Shown in pieces: positions 1-8,357 of a DNA stretch of 64,000 nt; positions within the stretch are counted from its first letter, which is position 1, and every line of letters begins with the position of its first letter. The translations under genes were made by a program, and so were the position numbers. Below the pieces are notes generated by a model, which was not told the DNA's origin, searched no databases, and was given only the letters and a program-made list of their open reading frames with translations. This stretch comes from JAUWTJ01 sp965603015 (GTDB taxonomy: Bacteria; Pseudomonadota; Alphaproteobacteria; M2410), in the NCBI GenBank assembly GCA_965603015.1, contig CBFDBJ010000002.1, positions 1-64,000 of the forward strand, in the 5' to 3' direction.

Positions 1-853
1 CCTCTATCTCCCCGATGGCCGCATCGCCTTCACCTATGCAAAGCCAGAAATAACCCACAACAGGGAGATGAACGCCGGCGGCCTCAAGATCGAGGTGGTC
101 GAACCCTTCAAGCGTCTCAATGTCACTTACGAGGGCAAGGTGCTTTTGATGGATACGCCGCACGACATGGCGGATCCGGCCAGCGCGTTCAAAAATCACC
201 CCCGAGTACCCGCCAAAGTAGACCTGCAATATCGCGGTGTTTCGCCGATGTATGGCGGCGAGACCGTCAATGCGGACGGCTCACCGCTTGAACTGGACAG
301 CGAAAAAAGCTTCGCCCGCGCCCATTACGAGCAGCACATGGCAGCAACCGGCACCATAACCGTCGGCGACGAGACATGGGACATTTCCGGCTATGGCTTG
401 CGCGACAAGTCATGGGGCCCGCGTCACTGGCAATCCATCTACTGGTATCGCTGGCTGCCAATCGCTTTTGATGAGGACTTCGGCATGATGATCTCGATCA
501 TCGGTGACGGCGAGGGTAACATCCGGCGCTCCGGCATGGTGCTGGAGGACGGGAAATACCACATGATCACCGATGCCACGATTGAGAGCGACTGGGATGA
601 CAACTGGTATCAAACCAGCCTCAAGGCCTGGGTCAAGACCGAGACAGGCAAGGAATATGAGGTTGAGGGCAAGGTCATCTCGCTGATCCCCCTGCGCAAC
701 CGCCGCAAGGGCCCTGATGGTGAAATGCTCAATACACGGATTACCGAAGGCATGACCCAGTATACCTGCAATGGCAGAACCGGGTATGGCCTGTCTGAAT
801 ATCTTGACCAGATTGTGGATGGCAAGCCGGTCGGGCAGGATGTAACCGGGTGA
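1..853 (+). CDS. DUF7064/AttH-like lipocalin-fold protein, 5' truncated by the window edge
   Basis: The reading frame is open to the first base of the window, so an ATG at 68 is internal and the true start lies upstream. The protein carries a G-LRDKSWGPRHWQ motif typical of the AttH / hydroxyneurosporene-synthase-like lipocalin group (DUF7064/DUF7065 families), followed by alternating beta-strand segments. Such proteins occur in actinobacteria and alphaproteobacteria near lipid or xenobiotic oxidation genes; no reaction is established for this subgroup. The next gene encodes an MpaB-type oxygenase in the same direction 170 bp downstream, which fits a lipid or terpenoid context but does not prove it. 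Function unknown; the family call rests on the motif and overall pattern. Confidence 0.6.
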   Translation, partial: LYLPDGRIAFTYAKPEITHNREMNAGGLKIEVVEPFKRLNVTYEGKVLLMDTPHDMADPASAFKNHPRVPAKVDLQYRGVSPMYGGETVNADGSPLELDSEKSFARAHYEQHMAATGTITVGDETWDISGYGLRDKSWGPRHWQSIYWYRWLPIAFDEDFGMMISIIGDGEGNIRRSGMVLEDGKYHMITDATIESDWDDNWYQTSLKAWVKTETGKEYEVEGKVISLIPLRNRRKGPDGEMLNTRITEGMTQYTCNGRTGYGLSEYLDQIVDGKPVGQDVTG

Positions 854-869
854 ACCAGGGTTCGAGTTT

Positions 870-1012
870 TTATCTGTCCTGTCACCCCGGATGCTTTGCA
901 GCACGAAGTGATGCAACGCCTGGCCAGAACTGCTACGGGGGCCTAAATCTGACATGTGGGTCCCGGACCAGCAAAGCGGCACTTCGCGCCGCATTGCATT
1001 CGGGATGACCTT
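870..1012. repeat. Degenerate palindromic intergenic repeat-like sequence
   Basis: The gap between the two flanking genes contains paired segments such as TCACCCCGGATG near 881 and CATTCGGGATGA near 999, plus a GC-rich arm pair (GCAAAGCGGCACTT / CGCGCCGCATTGC). It resembles the dispersed 'cccgga...tccggg' intergenic palindromes of alphaproteobacteria. No other full copy is present in this window, so repeat status is an inference. Confidence 0.3.
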
Positions 1013-1026
1013 GGTCATGGAGAGTG

Positions 1027-1965
1027 ATGCCAAACATCAGCCAACAAACCTTCGAAGCCGCCCTTGCCGAGGCACAGGCCGGAATCACCGACCCCAATGA
1101 AGGCCTCTTCGGCCCCGCCTCGCTGATGTGGCAGGTCGGCCGCGAGGCGATCACCTTTCTCGGTGCCGGCCGCGCAGCGCTGCTGCAAACCGCCCATCCG
1201 TTCGTCGCCGCCGCCATTGACCGGCACTCCGACGTGCGCACCGATCCGACAGCCCGCTTTCGGCGCACCTTTACTAACGTCTTCGATATGGTTTTTGGCT
1301 CTGAACAAGATGCCGTAGCGGCGGCCAGAAAAGTGCGCGGTGTTCACAATCACATTCACGGAGAATTGCAAAGCACACACGGTCATTACGTAACCGGAAC
1401 AACATATTCTGCCCATGATCAGGGCGCCGTCCGATGGGTTCACGCCACGCTTTGGGACACGGCGCTGCGCGTCCATGACATGTTCCTGCCCGAGCTGGGC
1501 AGCGCGGCCCGCGATCTTTATTGGCAGGAGACCCTGCGCTTTGCCGCTCTCTTCGGTCTCACATCAGATGTGATGCCGAAGGATTTCAACGCCTTTGCCG
1601 CTTATATGGAGGAAACCCTGGCCAGCGACATGTTGTCGGTCGGCCCCGAAGCAAAAGACATTGCCGATCACCTGCTGAAGGGAAAGGGCGGTGCCCGCGC
1701 ACTGCCCAAATGGTATGTCGCCGTCACCGCCGGGCTCCTGCCACCCCCATTGCGCGATGCCTACGGGCTCACATTTGGTCCTGTTGATCGGCGGCGGGCA
1801 GAACGCGCGATCAGACGTCTGCAGATCCTTCACCCCCGATTGCCGGGCAAGCTGCGCTATGTGCCGACCTTCCACCGGGCAGAGGCACGGCTCAAAGGAA
1901 AGCCTGCCCCTGACATCGTCACACGCAGCCTGGAGAAGCTCTGGTTGGGGAAATTCGGCCTGTAA
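1027..1965 (+). CDS. Oxygenase MpaB family protein (DUF2236)
   Basis: The 312-residue protein shows the features of the MpaB / rubber-oxygenase (latex-clearing protein) catalytic family: an early helix with GREAITFLGAGRAALLQTAHPFVAAAI, an R-FRRT segment, HNHIHG (about residues 107-112) and YSAHDQGAVRWVHATLWD, which in this family supply haem-binding and catalytic residues. The members studied oxidatively cleave isoprenoid or aromatic C=C bonds; the substrate here is unknown. A GTG lies directly before the ATG at 1027; GGAGAG at 1018-1023 serves either, and the ATG is preferred. It lies downstream of the DUF7064-like gene and convergent with the Gvp-like gene. No signal peptide is visible. Confidence 0.8.
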   Translation: MPNISQQTFEAALAEAQAGITDPNEGLFGPASLMWQVGREAITFLGAGRAALLQTAHPFVAAAIDRHSDVRTDPTARFRRTFTNVFDMVFGSEQDAVAAARKVRGVHNHIHGELQSTHGHYVTGTTYSAHDQGAVRWVHATLWDTALRVHDMFLPELGSAARDLYWQETLRFAALFGLTSDVMPKDFNAFAAYMEETLASDMLSVGPEAKDIADHLLKGKGGARALPKWYVAVTAGLLPPPLRDAYGLTFGPVDRRRAERAIRRLQILHPRLPGKLRYVPTFHRAEARLKGKPAPDIVTRSLEKLWLGKFGL

Positions 1966-1985
1966 AAGAAAAACGCCAGCAGGCC

Positions 1986-3050
1986 CTAGGCCACTGCTTT
2001 TCCGACGCCGTCCCGGCGCACGGCGATCATAAACGTCTGATCGAGCGCGCCACGGTCAAGCCTGACCATCGCCTTGTCGAGCCGCCTTCCGGTCTCGGCG
2101 GCGTCGCTGCGCACCTGACCTTCGGCGATCATCGACAAAAGCTCATAGGAATCGCGGATCGCACTGATCTCATCCACATTGCCGGCCAGAACATTATTGA
2201 GATCGGGATGCAACTGCTTGATCGCCGAGTGATAGGCGCGGCGGATCTCGCCTTTTTCCACAATCGGGTTGAGATTGAGATTGAGGCGAGCATTCTCGAC
2301 CATTTCATGGTCGCCAACCCAAACCTCAACCGAGGCGAACGAGCACGGCGGCAGCGGTCCAATACACCGCATACGAAGCTTTCCAACGCCTGACTTGTCG
2401 ATCTGGCGCAACAACAAAAAGAGATCATTGTCGCGCGTTTTTTCAAGCAAAAGAACATGCCGGGTCACGACGCCGGGATCAGGGTCGCGAACATCGGAGA
2501 GATCAACTGAAATACCCTTCAGCGCATGCCGAATGTAGCGCGCCAGCGTTTCGCGGCGCTTTGTGATTTCCTGCTGCAGGGCGGTCGCCATACCGTGCGA
2601 GGTGCGGCCAAGCCGCGAGGTATCAAGTCCGTCTTTTGACAGGATGGTTTTGACGATTTCGTTGAGATCCCATTCGACAATCACTTCAATTTCGATGAGA
2701 TGCCCGTAATCTGTGATCGGTTTGGCCAGCTTGTGTCCGTGTTGGGCAAGCAGCGTGCAAACCGCTTCGCGACCGGGAAGCACTGTTTGATAACGCGCTG
2801 GCAGAATGGCGGTATCTTCCATGACGGCTTCCAGAACCATCTGGTAATTTTGCAGTCGGGTGAGATTATTGTGTTCGGTAGAGCGAAACATCCGCCATTT
2901 TGTTTCAGGACCAACAATTGCCGAGACACTGCCAACTTCAACCAGACCGATATTGTGCGGACCGCCGCTCGCTTTGATCCGCGCGCCAATACCCTTGAGG
3001 GCTGCAGCGCCATCTCGATTGGTAAATCCGTAAACAACAAGGTTATTCAT
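1986..3050 (-). CDS. GvpL/GvpF-family protein with C-terminal J-domain-like segment
   Basis: Residues 1-250 match the GvpL/GvpF gas-vesicle accessory family: an N-terminal VVYGFT strand, PARYQTVLPGREAV (about 84-97) in the family's usual 'P-R-G-T' position, and IEVIVEWDLNEI (about 121-132). Residues 262-308 look like a J-domain: a helix, GEIRRAYHSAIKQLHPDLN with the diagnostic HPD at 281-283, then a third helix ISAIRDSYELLSM. J-domains stimulate Hsp70 ATPase activity. No gvpA or other gas-vesicle gene occurs in the window, so a solo adaptor or chaperone-linked role is more likely than flotation; that is inference. The gene is convergent with the MpaB-type gene, and 380 bp of non-coding DNA lies upstream. 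Confidence 0.72.
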   Translation of the reverse strand: MNNLVVYGFTNRDGAAALKGIGARIKASGGPHNIGLVEVGSVSAIVGPETKWRMFRSTEHNNLTRLQNYQMVLEAVMEDTAILPARYQTVLPGREAVCTLLAQHGHKLAKPITDYGHLIEIEVIVEWDLNEIVKTILSKDGLDTSRLGRTSHGMATALQQEITKRRETLARYIRHALKGISVDLSDVRDPDPGVVTRHVLLLEKTRDNDLFLLLRQIDKSGVGKLRMRCIGPLPPCSFASVEVWVGDHEMVENARLNLNLNPIVEKGEIRRAYHSAIKQLHPDLNNVLAGNVDEISAIRDSYELLSMIAEGQVRSDAAETGRRLDKAMVRLDRGALDQTFMIAVRRDGVGKAVA

Positions 3051-3431
3051 TTAAAGACCCCTTCTTTTTACGCATACAGATCTTTTGCCCAGACTTCCTT
3101 GCCATAATTCGTTAACTGTTTTTCTCTTTTTGATCTCATTATGACAAGTTGACGAGCTATGGATACAAGACAGCGCCAGGGCACAACGCAAGAAACAGTA
3201 TGCGTCGTAACGAATTTAACTCCCGCAATGTTAATGAAGTGTAACTAAAAGTATGAAGATCTTCGAAAGTCTGATTACCATGATCCATTCACAAACAGGA
3301 TCCCCGAAGACCCTCGCATGACCCTTGTGAGACCCGTGACATCAAATGGTTCTCTTCATCCGTGAATTGATCTAGAATGATCTCACGCCCGCACTCAACA
3401 TGATCCTCAACCCCCGTCACAAAAGATCCCT
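3051..3431. other. Intergenic region between divergent genes
   Basis: This region separates the minus-strand Gvp-like gene from the plus-strand GST gene and is AT-richer than its flanks. It should contain both promoters, but I see no pair of boxes good enough to assign. There is no convincing ORF, tRNA or strong hairpin. Confidence 0.5.
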
Positions 3432-4103
3432 ATGCCCCGGACGCTCTACCACCTTCCGCTGTCACCGTTTTGCCGCAAGGTCCGCATTGTCCTCGGTGAG
3501 AAGCATATCCCGTTCGATCCGGTCATCGAAAAAACCTGGATAGAGCGCGAAGGCTTTCTCGCGCTCAACCATGGCGGCTCGGTTCCCGTCTTCGTTGACG
3601 AGGACGACAGTGTGATTGCCGAGAGCAGCGCTATTGCCGAATATCTTGAAGAGACCTACCCCCAGCGCCCCGTCCTGCCCGGTTCAGCCGCCGAGCGCGC
3701 CGAGATGCGGCGCCTTGCGCTCTGGTTTGACCTCAAATTCGACGCTGAAGTGACAACGCTGGTCCTGTTTGAGAAAATCGACCGCCGCCTCATGAAGCTG
3801 GGCGAGCCTGATATGGCGACAATCCGCGCCGGTCTGGAAAATCTGAACTATCACATGGACTACCTGTCCTGGCTCTCCGAGGAGCGCAACTGGCTGGCTG
3901 GCGACCATTTCTCCCTCGCCGACATCACAGCTGCCGCCCATATCTCGGCCATCGACTATCTCGGCGACGTGCCCTGGGTTCATTTCCCCCACGTCAAGGA
4001 CTGGTACGTGCGGGTCAAATCAAGGCCCAGTTTTCGCACGATTCTGGGCGATTTCGTGCCCGGCATGCCGCCGCCGCGGACCTACGCCGACCTTGATTTT
4101 TGA
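3432..4103 (+). CDS. Glutathione S-transferase family protein
   Basis: The 223-residue length is standard for a soluble GST. The thioredoxin-fold N-terminal domain starts LYHLPLSPFCRKVRIVLGEKHIPF, with the SPFCRKV site where the catalytic Ser/Cys and glutathione contacts sit, then GGSVPVFVDEDD with the cis-proline and ESSAIAEYLEETYP, the glutathione gamma-glutamyl contact motif. The C-terminal helical domain includes GDHFSLADITAAAHISAIDYLGDVPW, the conserved N-capping box. It probably conjugates or reduces an electrophile with glutathione in the cytoplasm; the substrate cannot be told. It is monocistronic by spacing, and the Shine-Dalgarno is poor (AAAAGAT). Confidence 0.88.
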   Translation: MPRTLYHLPLSPFCRKVRIVLGEKHIPFDPVIEKTWIEREGFLALNHGGSVPVFVDEDDSVIAESSAIAEYLEETYPQRPVLPGSAAERAEMRRLALWFDLKFDAEVTTLVLFEKIDRRLMKLGEPDMATIRAGLENLNYHMDYLSWLSEERNWLAGDHFSLADITAAAHISAIDYLGDVPWVHFPHVKDWYVRVKSRPSFRTILGDFVPGMPPPRTYADLDF

Positions 4104-4306
4104 GCCCTGCCACCACGCCGGGAGGCGAGCACGGGGAAAACGGCCACAGATCGGAATATTCCGCCAAGCACACCAGGAAAATGGTCGACATTTTCCATAT
4201 GATCCGCTTGAATAAGGGTTAGTGAGCTGCGACAAACAGCGAACATACGGTAAATGAAGGCACCGGCCACTTGTGCAAAGGCGTCCGGATGTATCGGGGG
4301 ATACAC

Positions 4307-5227
4307 ATGAAGAGATTTTTGCTTGTTTTCACAGGTTTGCTGGTCGGTTTCGCCGCCGGGTCGTGGACCCCGCTTGGCGATTTCGGGTCGCTGGGTAACG
4401 TCAAAAGCCTTGCCCTGAAGTCAGATCGGCTGTCAGCTCTTGTTGGCGCTCCGGCTCAAAACAACGCCGCGCCGCGCCAGATCCGCTCCGAATTCCTGCC
4501 CTATCTGTCGGCGGCCAGGTCACTGCACGCCTCAACCCTCTCCCTTGAGCGCAGCAACGAAATGATCCGGCTCCTCGCCGGATCTCTCAAAGGCCCGTCC
4601 ACGCAGGGCCGCAAAGCCATTGCGGCATTAGGCCAAAATGCAATCTTTGCTGATTCACCCAATGCCGAACTGGCCAGTGTCATCGGCGCCCTTGAGGCCG
4701 AAAATCAGCAGATCGCCCTCTACCTGGCATCGCAGAGCTCCTCAAATCCGGAGTATCATCTGACCCGCTCGATTTATCAGTCGAACAATCAATGGCTCGA
4801 GACCCTGCGCTTTATGGTCCAGAAAAATAACGGCAATATATCTGCGGCCAGTGCGGGAAGCGTGACACCCTTGCTGGAAAGCCTGCGCCAGAAGGTCGAG
4901 GAATCCACCTTCCTGGGCCGCAGACTGGTGCTGCAAAATATCCAGGAACTGGCAGGACTGGAAACCGTCTCGGCCGAGGAAAGAGCCTTCAAGGATATGC
5001 TGGTCTCGTTCATTGAATCCTATGACACCTCTTTTGAAATCGAGGAGATCCTGGCCTCGCTGGTGGTGGATTATCCTCAACTGGTGTCCCAGTCCGGCAG
5101 CGGCCACAACATGTCAAACGAGATCGCCGCCTGGGACAGACAGACCCTTGAGCTGGTCACCGATCGGATGGAGCTGAAACAGTTCCGGCAGACCATGGCA
5201 ATGAACCTTTCCGCTCCCACAAGTTAG
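4307..5227 (+). CDS. Exported hypothetical protein, first of a tandem paralogous pair
   Basis: The start chosen is the ATG preceded by CGGGGG at 4295-4300; a TTG further upstream is in frame but lacks a ribosome site. The 306-residue product begins MKRFLLVFTGLLVGFAAG, a signal peptide or single membrane anchor, then SWTPLGDFGSLG. The rest is helical and acidic, with YLSAARSLHASTLSLERS and YHLTRSIYQSNNQWLETLRFMV. The next gene has the same N-terminal pattern (GxWTPLG-x-GS) and the same helical order (EAEN near the middle, a FESN/YQSN block, an SFIESYD/YYESFVLSF block, a terminal RMEL-QxRQ), so they are paralogues 23 bp apart. I do not recognise the family. A periplasmic role is likely from the leader. 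Confidence 0.7.
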   Translation: MKRFLLVFTGLLVGFAAGSWTPLGDFGSLGNVKSLALKSDRLSALVGAPAQNNAAPRQIRSEFLPYLSAARSLHASTLSLERSNEMIRLLAGSLKGPSTQGRKAIAALGQNAIFADSPNAELASVIGALEAENQQIALYLASQSSSNPEYHLTRSIYQSNNQWLETLRFMVQKNNGNISAASAGSVTPLLESLRQKVEESTFLGRRLVLQNIQELAGLETVSAEERAFKDMLVSFIESYDTSFEIEEILASLVVDYPQLVSQSGSGHNMSNEIAAWDRQTLELVTDRMELKQFRQTMAMNLSAPTS

Positions 5228-5250
5228 GGCAACATCGAGGAGCCACATCA

Positions 5251-6276
5251 ATGCGCGTCAAGCTTCTGGTGACAACAGGACTGGTAACGGGCTTTATGCT
5301 CGGCTCCTGGACACCCCTTGGCGAGCTTGGATCGTGGGACGCCGTCAGCGGGCTACTGAGCGCTCGACACGAAGAGGCCAGCACACAAATCGCAAGCCTC
5401 GGACGATTCCGCAGCCTGATCGCAGCAGCGAAGACAGAACCCTCAGGCAATATTCTCCAGAACCGGGAAATCGTTCTGGCCGCCGGGTTCTTTGATCCCG
5501 AAGATGCCTGGGCAATGAAATTCGCCGAACTTGCCGGACTGACCAAATCGTCTCGCACCGGCGCGCTCGCCATGGCATCATGGCCCGGACCTACAGGAGC
5601 CTTGTCCGCAGAGGATCGGCGAAATGCCAACGCCGCGGCCAGTCACGCCGGATCTGCGATGGCCGTGCCGGACAGGGATGCGTGGTACTCTCAGACCAAT
5701 GAACTTGAACTGGCACGCTTGCGCGCAACGATTGCCGGGATTGAAGCGGAAAATCTCGACATCGAGGCAAACCTCACCTCTCTCGATCCAGCTCATCCGG
5801 ATCATTATATGGCGCGGTGCATTTTCGAGTCCAATGAAGCCCTCGTCGGGTTCTATTCTTTCCTCACGGTCATGGGCGAGCAAGGGGCAACCCTTGACGA
5901 TGCAACGTATCTTGCCGGCGTTCTGGACGAACAGCGCCGCCAGACATACGAGCACGGGAAAACCGGCCGCGCAAAGGCTGCAGACTATGCCCGCGTTCTT
6001 GAAAAATTACCTGCGACCACGGTAGCTGATCAGCGCATCAAATCAAAATCCCTTGAGTATTACGAAAGCTTCGTCCTGTCCTTTAATCTGGAAGACACAC
6101 TCGCCGCGCATCTTGCGGCCTATCCGGCCCTCATAGAAAATGCCATCGCAACCGGTGAACCGCCGCGCGGCGTCAGCCAGTGGGTTGCGGATTTTCAGGA
6201 ACTTGGCCGCGCCCGCATGGAGCTTCAGGCTTATCGTCAGCAAATCGCTCAGGAGCTTGCAGGTCCGAGCGTCTAG
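5251..6276 (+). CDS. Exported hypothetical protein, second of a tandem paralogous pair
   Basis: The 341-residue product starts MRVKLLVTTGLVTGFMLGSWTPLGELGSW, the same leader and SWTPLG motif as the gene before it. It shares the blocks IEAENLDIEANL, CIFESNEALVGFYSFL, LEYYESFVLSFNLEDTLAAHLAAYPALI and ARMELQAYRQQIAQEL with its neighbour. An insertion of about 60 residues near positions 60-130 has no counterpart in the first copy. A good GAGGAG site lies 9 bases before the ATG, and the gene is probably co-transcribed with its paralogue. Function unknown; the pair is the product of a local duplication followed by strong divergence. Confidence 0.7.
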   Translation: MRVKLLVTTGLVTGFMLGSWTPLGELGSWDAVSGLLSARHEEASTQIASLGRFRSLIAAAKTEPSGNILQNREIVLAAGFFDPEDAWAMKFAELAGLTKSSRTGALAMASWPGPTGALSAEDRRNANAAASHAGSAMAVPDRDAWYSQTNELELARLRATIAGIEAENLDIEANLTSLDPAHPDHYMARCIFESNEALVGFYSFLTVMGEQGATLDDATYLAGVLDEQRRQTYEHGKTGRAKAADYARVLEKLPATTVADQRIKSKSLEYYESFVLSFNLEDTLAAHLAAYPALIENAIATGEPPRGVSQWVADFQELGRARMELQAYRQQIAQELAGPSV

Positions 6277-6306
6277 CTGTAGCCTGGCACTCTTGATCAC
6301 AGGACA

Positions 6307-7443
6307 ATGGATCTGGCGACCCTGCAGGTGACATCCCCAAAGAACAAAATTCGCACGCTCCTCCTTGAAGAAGGCTTTGACGCTGTCGGCTTTACAGTTC
6401 CGGACGCTGTGAACCGCGCAGGGCCCCGGCTGATGGACTGGCTTGACCAGGGGCATCACGGCAACATGGACTGGATGGAGACCCGCGCCCATCACCGCAC
6501 CCACCCGCAAAACCTTTGGCCCGAGACAAGATCCATTGTCGTCGTCGGATCAAACTATGGCCCGGCTCGCCCGCAAGAAGACCCCCTTGCCAAACTCGAT
6601 GTCACGGATCGCGGCAACATCTCGGTTTATGCTCAGGGTAAGGATTACCATGATATCATGAAGAAGCGCCTCAAGAAAGCGGCGCGCGCCCTGCACCGGG
6701 ATTTTGAAACCGATCTCAAGGTCTTTGTCGACACAGCCCCGGTCATGGAAAAACCCCTCGCCATGGCGGCAGGACTTGGTTGGCAGGGCAAGCACACCAG
6801 CCTGGTTTCCCGAGATTTCGGCTCGTGGCTCTTTCTCGGCGCCATCTTTCTGGCCATGGACATCGAACCGGACATCCCTTCAACGGACACCTGCGGGACC
6901 TGCCGCAGTTGCCTTGACATCTGCCCCACACAAGCGTTCCCGGCGCCAAACATGATCGATGCCCGGCGCTGCATTTCCTATCTCACAATTGAGCACAAGG
7001 GCCATATTCCGCTTGAGTTTCGTGCGCCTATGGGAAACCGCATCTACGGCTGCGACGATTGCCTCGCGGTCTGCCCGTGGAACAAATTTGCCTCGGCCAC
7101 GTCCGAAACAGCCTTTCACCCCCGCGCCGAACTGCTCGCGCCTCTGCTCGGGGATCTGGCTGGTCTCGACGACGCCTCTTTCCGCAAGGTCTTTTCCGGT
7201 TCGCCGATCAAACGCATTGGCCGCGACCGTTTCGTACGAAACGTTATGATCGCCATCGGCAATGCGGGCGACACCGGGCTGTTGGCAACCGTACGCGAAG
7301 CCCTGATCGACCCCTCACCGCTGGTGCGCGCGATGGCGGTCTGGGCAGTTCATCAGCTTGCAGATGATGAAACCCGATCAGCCCTGCGCACCGCGCATAT
7401 GGCCACAGAAACCGACCCCCACGTCCTGGCCGAATGGCATTGA
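6307..7443 (+). CDS. queG: Epoxyqueuosine reductase QueG
   Basis: QueG performs the last step of queuosine synthesis, reducing epoxyqueuosine in tRNA anticodons with a cobalamin cofactor and two [4Fe-4S] clusters. The 378-residue protein has the complete family pattern: WLDQGHHGNMDWM near 45-57, VDTAPVMEKPLA with the catalytic Asp about 142, GWQGKHTSLVSRDFGSWLFLG, the first cluster motif CGTCRSCLDICP (C196, C199, C202, C206) and the second YGCDDCLAVCPWN (C249, C252, C256, with C222). A HEAT-like C-terminus (about 300-378) is also typical. It starts 30 bp after the exported paralogue pair; a functional link between them is not evident. Confidence 0.95.
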   Translation: MDLATLQVTSPKNKIRTLLLEEGFDAVGFTVPDAVNRAGPRLMDWLDQGHHGNMDWMETRAHHRTHPQNLWPETRSIVVVGSNYGPARPQEDPLAKLDVTDRGNISVYAQGKDYHDIMKKRLKKAARALHRDFETDLKVFVDTAPVMEKPLAMAAGLGWQGKHTSLVSRDFGSWLFLGAIFLAMDIEPDIPSTDTCGTCRSCLDICPTQAFPAPNMIDARRCISYLTIEHKGHIPLEFRAPMGNRIYGCDDCLAVCPWNKFASATSETAFHPRAELLAPLLGDLAGLDDASFRKVFSGSPIKRIGRDRFVRNVMIAIGNAGDTGLLATVREALIDPSPLVRAMAVWAVHQLADDETRSALRTAHMATETDPHVLAEWH

Positions 7444-7449
7444 GCCACC

Positions 7450-8274
7450 CTACTCGGACGCGGCCGCTTCGCTCCGGCTTTCCTCCCGGAACGCGATCTT
7501 GGCAAGAACCGTTTGGGCGCGGGCTGCTGCCGGGCTTTTCGGTGAGATTTCCATGATGCGCTCAAAATCGGCTTTCGCCCCGACCATATTCAGCACGTCC
7601 ATTTTGAGAAGGCCGCGCTCCAGAAGCCCGTTGGGGTCATCTGGCCAAAGCGTCAGATAGTTAGCCAGATCCGCAGCGCACGATGCCAGATCTCCAGCGC
7701 CCCGATACATTGAGGCACGCAACAACAGAGCTTCGTCGTGTTGTGGCAAGGCTGCCAGAAGCACGCCCAGATCCTGGATAGCCTTTGCCCACTCTTCGCG
7801 CAACCCGTAGGCTCGCGCACGCCCTGTGCGCAACTGCGCCGCAGCCATCGGTGCTGTTTTCAGGGCCACATGGCCCAGCCCGTCAGAAAACGTCTCAATC
7901 GCGCGATCAACATTGCCCGCAAGCAGCCAGGCATGGCCCGCCTGGGCATAAAGGTCTGCCCGTCGCTTTGGATCTTCGGTCTCCTGCAGGTTGGCAATGC
8001 GCACCAGCAGCTTTGCCGCAGAAGGATAAACCCCGAGGGCGGAGAGCGCCAGAGCTTCACAGTGCATCGCGCTGGCACTGCCGCCATTGGCACGCCACCG
8101 GCTGGCGCGGTCATAGGCCTGACGCGCATCAATCGAAATTTCTCGAACACAGTCTCTGTATCGATCAAATTTCGGAAAAGTCTCCGCATTAGCGTCCGCG
8201 CCGACAAGGCTGCAAAACAACAAACCCGAGGCAGCGAGGAAACCCGTGACCCGGCAAGGAAATAAATTTATCAT
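7450..8274 (-). CDS. Exported tetratricopeptide-repeat protein
   Basis: The product has an N-terminal leader (FLAASGLLFCSLVGADANA, cleavage likely near residue 30) and then helix pairs with TPR spacing: ALALSALGVYPSAAKLLVRIANLQ, ADLYAQAGHAWLLAGNVDRAIETFSDGLGHV, AYGLREEWAKAIQDLGVLLAALPQHDEALLLRASMYRGAGDLASCAADLANYLTLWPDDPNGLLERGLLKMDVLNMVGAKADFERIMEISP. Four to five repeats are seen. It is presumably a periplasmic protein-protein interaction module; no catalytic domain. It is convergent with queG, 6 bp from its stop, and divergent from the SDR gene. Confidence 0.75.
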   Translation of the reverse strand: MINLFPCRVTGFLAASGLLFCSLVGADANAETFPKFDRYRDCVREISIDARQAYDRASRWRANGGSASAMHCEALALSALGVYPSAAKLLVRIANLQETEDPKRRADLYAQAGHAWLLAGNVDRAIETFSDGLGHVALKTAPMAAAQLRTGRARAYGLREEWAKAIQDLGVLLAALPQHDEALLLRASMYRGAGDLASCAADLANYLTLWPDDPNGLLERGLLKMDVLNMVGAKADFERIMEISPKSPAAARAQTVLAKIAFREESRSEAAASE

Positions 8275-8357
8275 GGTCAGACATTAGCCACGAAACGGCG
8301 TCACATTCAAGACCGCCGGGCGCTGCGCCGCCTGGCCACCGTGTAAAAGGACCCCCT

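Noticed and set aside
410..1033. Long minus-strand open frame over the DUF7064-like and intergenic region
   Set aside because: It lies antisense to a frame with clear family motifs and is explained by high G+C codon use.
1986..3050. Gas-vesicle gene cluster
   Set aside because: Only a GvpL/F-like gene is present; no gvpA, gvpN or gvpK nearby.
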